Assembly: GCA_002448495.1 (NCBI GenBank)
Contig: DJYL01000169.1
Coordinates: 1-6,875 of the forward strand
DNA from: Pseudoselenomonas ruminantium
Lineage (GTDB): Bacteria; Bacillota; Negativicutes; Selenomonadales; Selenomonadaceae
Direction: 5' to 3'
DNA length: 6,875 nucleotides
Notes under the pieces: generated by a model
What the model saw: only the letters and a program-made list of their open reading frames with translations
The model's database searches: none
What the model was told of the DNA's origin: nothing
Shown here: in pieces, positions 6,533-6,875 of the stretch
How the letters are laid out: every line of letters starts with the position of its first letter
Numbering within the stretch: position 1 is the first letter of the stretch
Made by a program: the position numbers and the translations under genes

Positions 6533-6875
6533 TCAGCCTTTCGCCGATACCTCATTGTAGACATCCTTGAGCAAGGTTTCCTTACGCAGGGACTGGCATT
6601 CGCAATGATGTTCCTCGGCTTCAATCGTACGGATGGTTTCGAGGATAATCTCACCAATCATGGGGGCATCATCATAGAAAATATCAGCCATATCTTTGTG
6701 CGACCATTTTTCCTTGAGGCCTTCGCCGTAGTTTACGGTGAAGTAAAGGCCGGCATAGCAGGCGCCGATTTCCCGTGCCAGATAGACTTCGGGGCAGATA
6801 CTCTGTCCCACAATATCGGCGTGGCCGTTCATCATGGCGACTTCTGCCGGACTTTCAAAATGGCGGCCATCGGTG
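6533..6875 (-). CDS. MTAP/PNP-family nucleoside phosphorylase, C-terminal part (N-terminus beyond window)
   Basis: Cytoplasmic trimeric-type phosphorylase that splits a purine nucleoside with phosphate. In this family that is 5'-methylthioadenosine (methionine salvage, polyamine by-product), methylthioinosine, or inosine/guanosine. About 114 residues are visible, beginning inside a codon at 6875 and ending AKG-stop at 6533-6535; full proteins are about 260-290 residues. The segment TDGRHFESPAEVAMM corresponds to the family's T-x-G-x-R-F-E-T/S-P-A-E element, and ICPEVYLAREIGACYAGLY to the M-x-x-V-P-E-V-x-L-A-R-E region. An Asn (codon 6733-6731, in VNYGEG) stands where human MTAP has the base-binding Asp220, and a Gln (in VGQSICPEV) where the ribose-binding Met196 is. 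The first trait resembles enzymes for 6-oxopurines. The exact substrate is therefore open, and I give no gene symbol. Promoter and operon partners lie to the right of the window. Confidence 0.85.
   Translation of the reverse strand, partial: TDGRHFESPAEVAMMNGHADIVGQSICPEVYLAREIGACYAGLYFTVNYGEGLKEKWSHKDMADIFYDDAPMIGEIILETIRTIEAEEHHCECQSLRKETLLKDVYNEVSAKG

Noticed and set aside
1..6875. CRISPR array, IS element, tRNA/rRNA gene or prophage
   Set aside because: I saw no regularly spaced repeats, terminal inverted repeats with a transposase, cloverleaf gene or phage structural gene on either strand.

Overview
The window looks like chromosome from a motile, Gram-negative-type Firmicute of the Negativicutes (Selenomonas and relatives). 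This is inference from the combination of a canonical T-box leader (a Firmicutes trait), a GumC/Wzz-type polysaccharide chain-length protein, a Cache-domain chemoreceptor, AAGGAG/GGGGAGG ribosome binding sites and a mid-GC composition. No rRNA or tRNA marker gene is present to confirm it.

Layout from left to right: (1) a partial Wzz/GumC-type polysaccharide co-polymerase on the minus strand, whose C-terminus lies beyond the left edge; (2) a divergent intergenic region with a strong minus-strand promoter, a pair of identical 10-bp repeats placed over it, and the start of a plus-strand XRE/Cro-type regulator; (3) a perfect 17-bp bidirectional terminator; (4) on the minus strand, a broken rhuM-family gene whose N- and C-terminal parts are both recognisable but in different frames, with the middle missing; (5) another terminator, then a minus-strand major facilitator (anion:cation symporter type); (6) a long non-coding leader (about 340 nt) upstream of that transporter, which is a complete T-box riboswitch with its own sigma-70 promoter; (7) a divergent plus-strand methyl-accepting chemotaxis protein with a double-Cache-like sensor; (8) a bidirectional terminator; (9) the C-terminal part of a minus-strand MTAP/PNP-family nucleoside phosphorylase that continues past the right edge.

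Most genes here look like separate units with their own terminators. Two places suggest regulatory logic. The XRE protein sits divergently next to the polysaccharide gene, with candidate operators on that gene's promoter. The MFS transporter is controlled by an uncharged tRNA through the T-box, which implies that it serves amino-acid supply. The T-box acceptor-binding UGGU predicts a tRNA with discriminator A73. The codon it reads is less clear (GUA, ACG or CGU are the triplets in the right place).

I see no CRISPR array, insertion sequence, prophage or obviously new multigene system. The points most worth following are the T-box/MFS pairing, the chemoreceptor that keeps most of the amino-acid-binding motif but lacks its carboxylate-binding arginine, the repeat pair on the polysaccharide promoter, the unusual active-site residues of the nucleoside phosphorylase, and the rhuM internal deletion.
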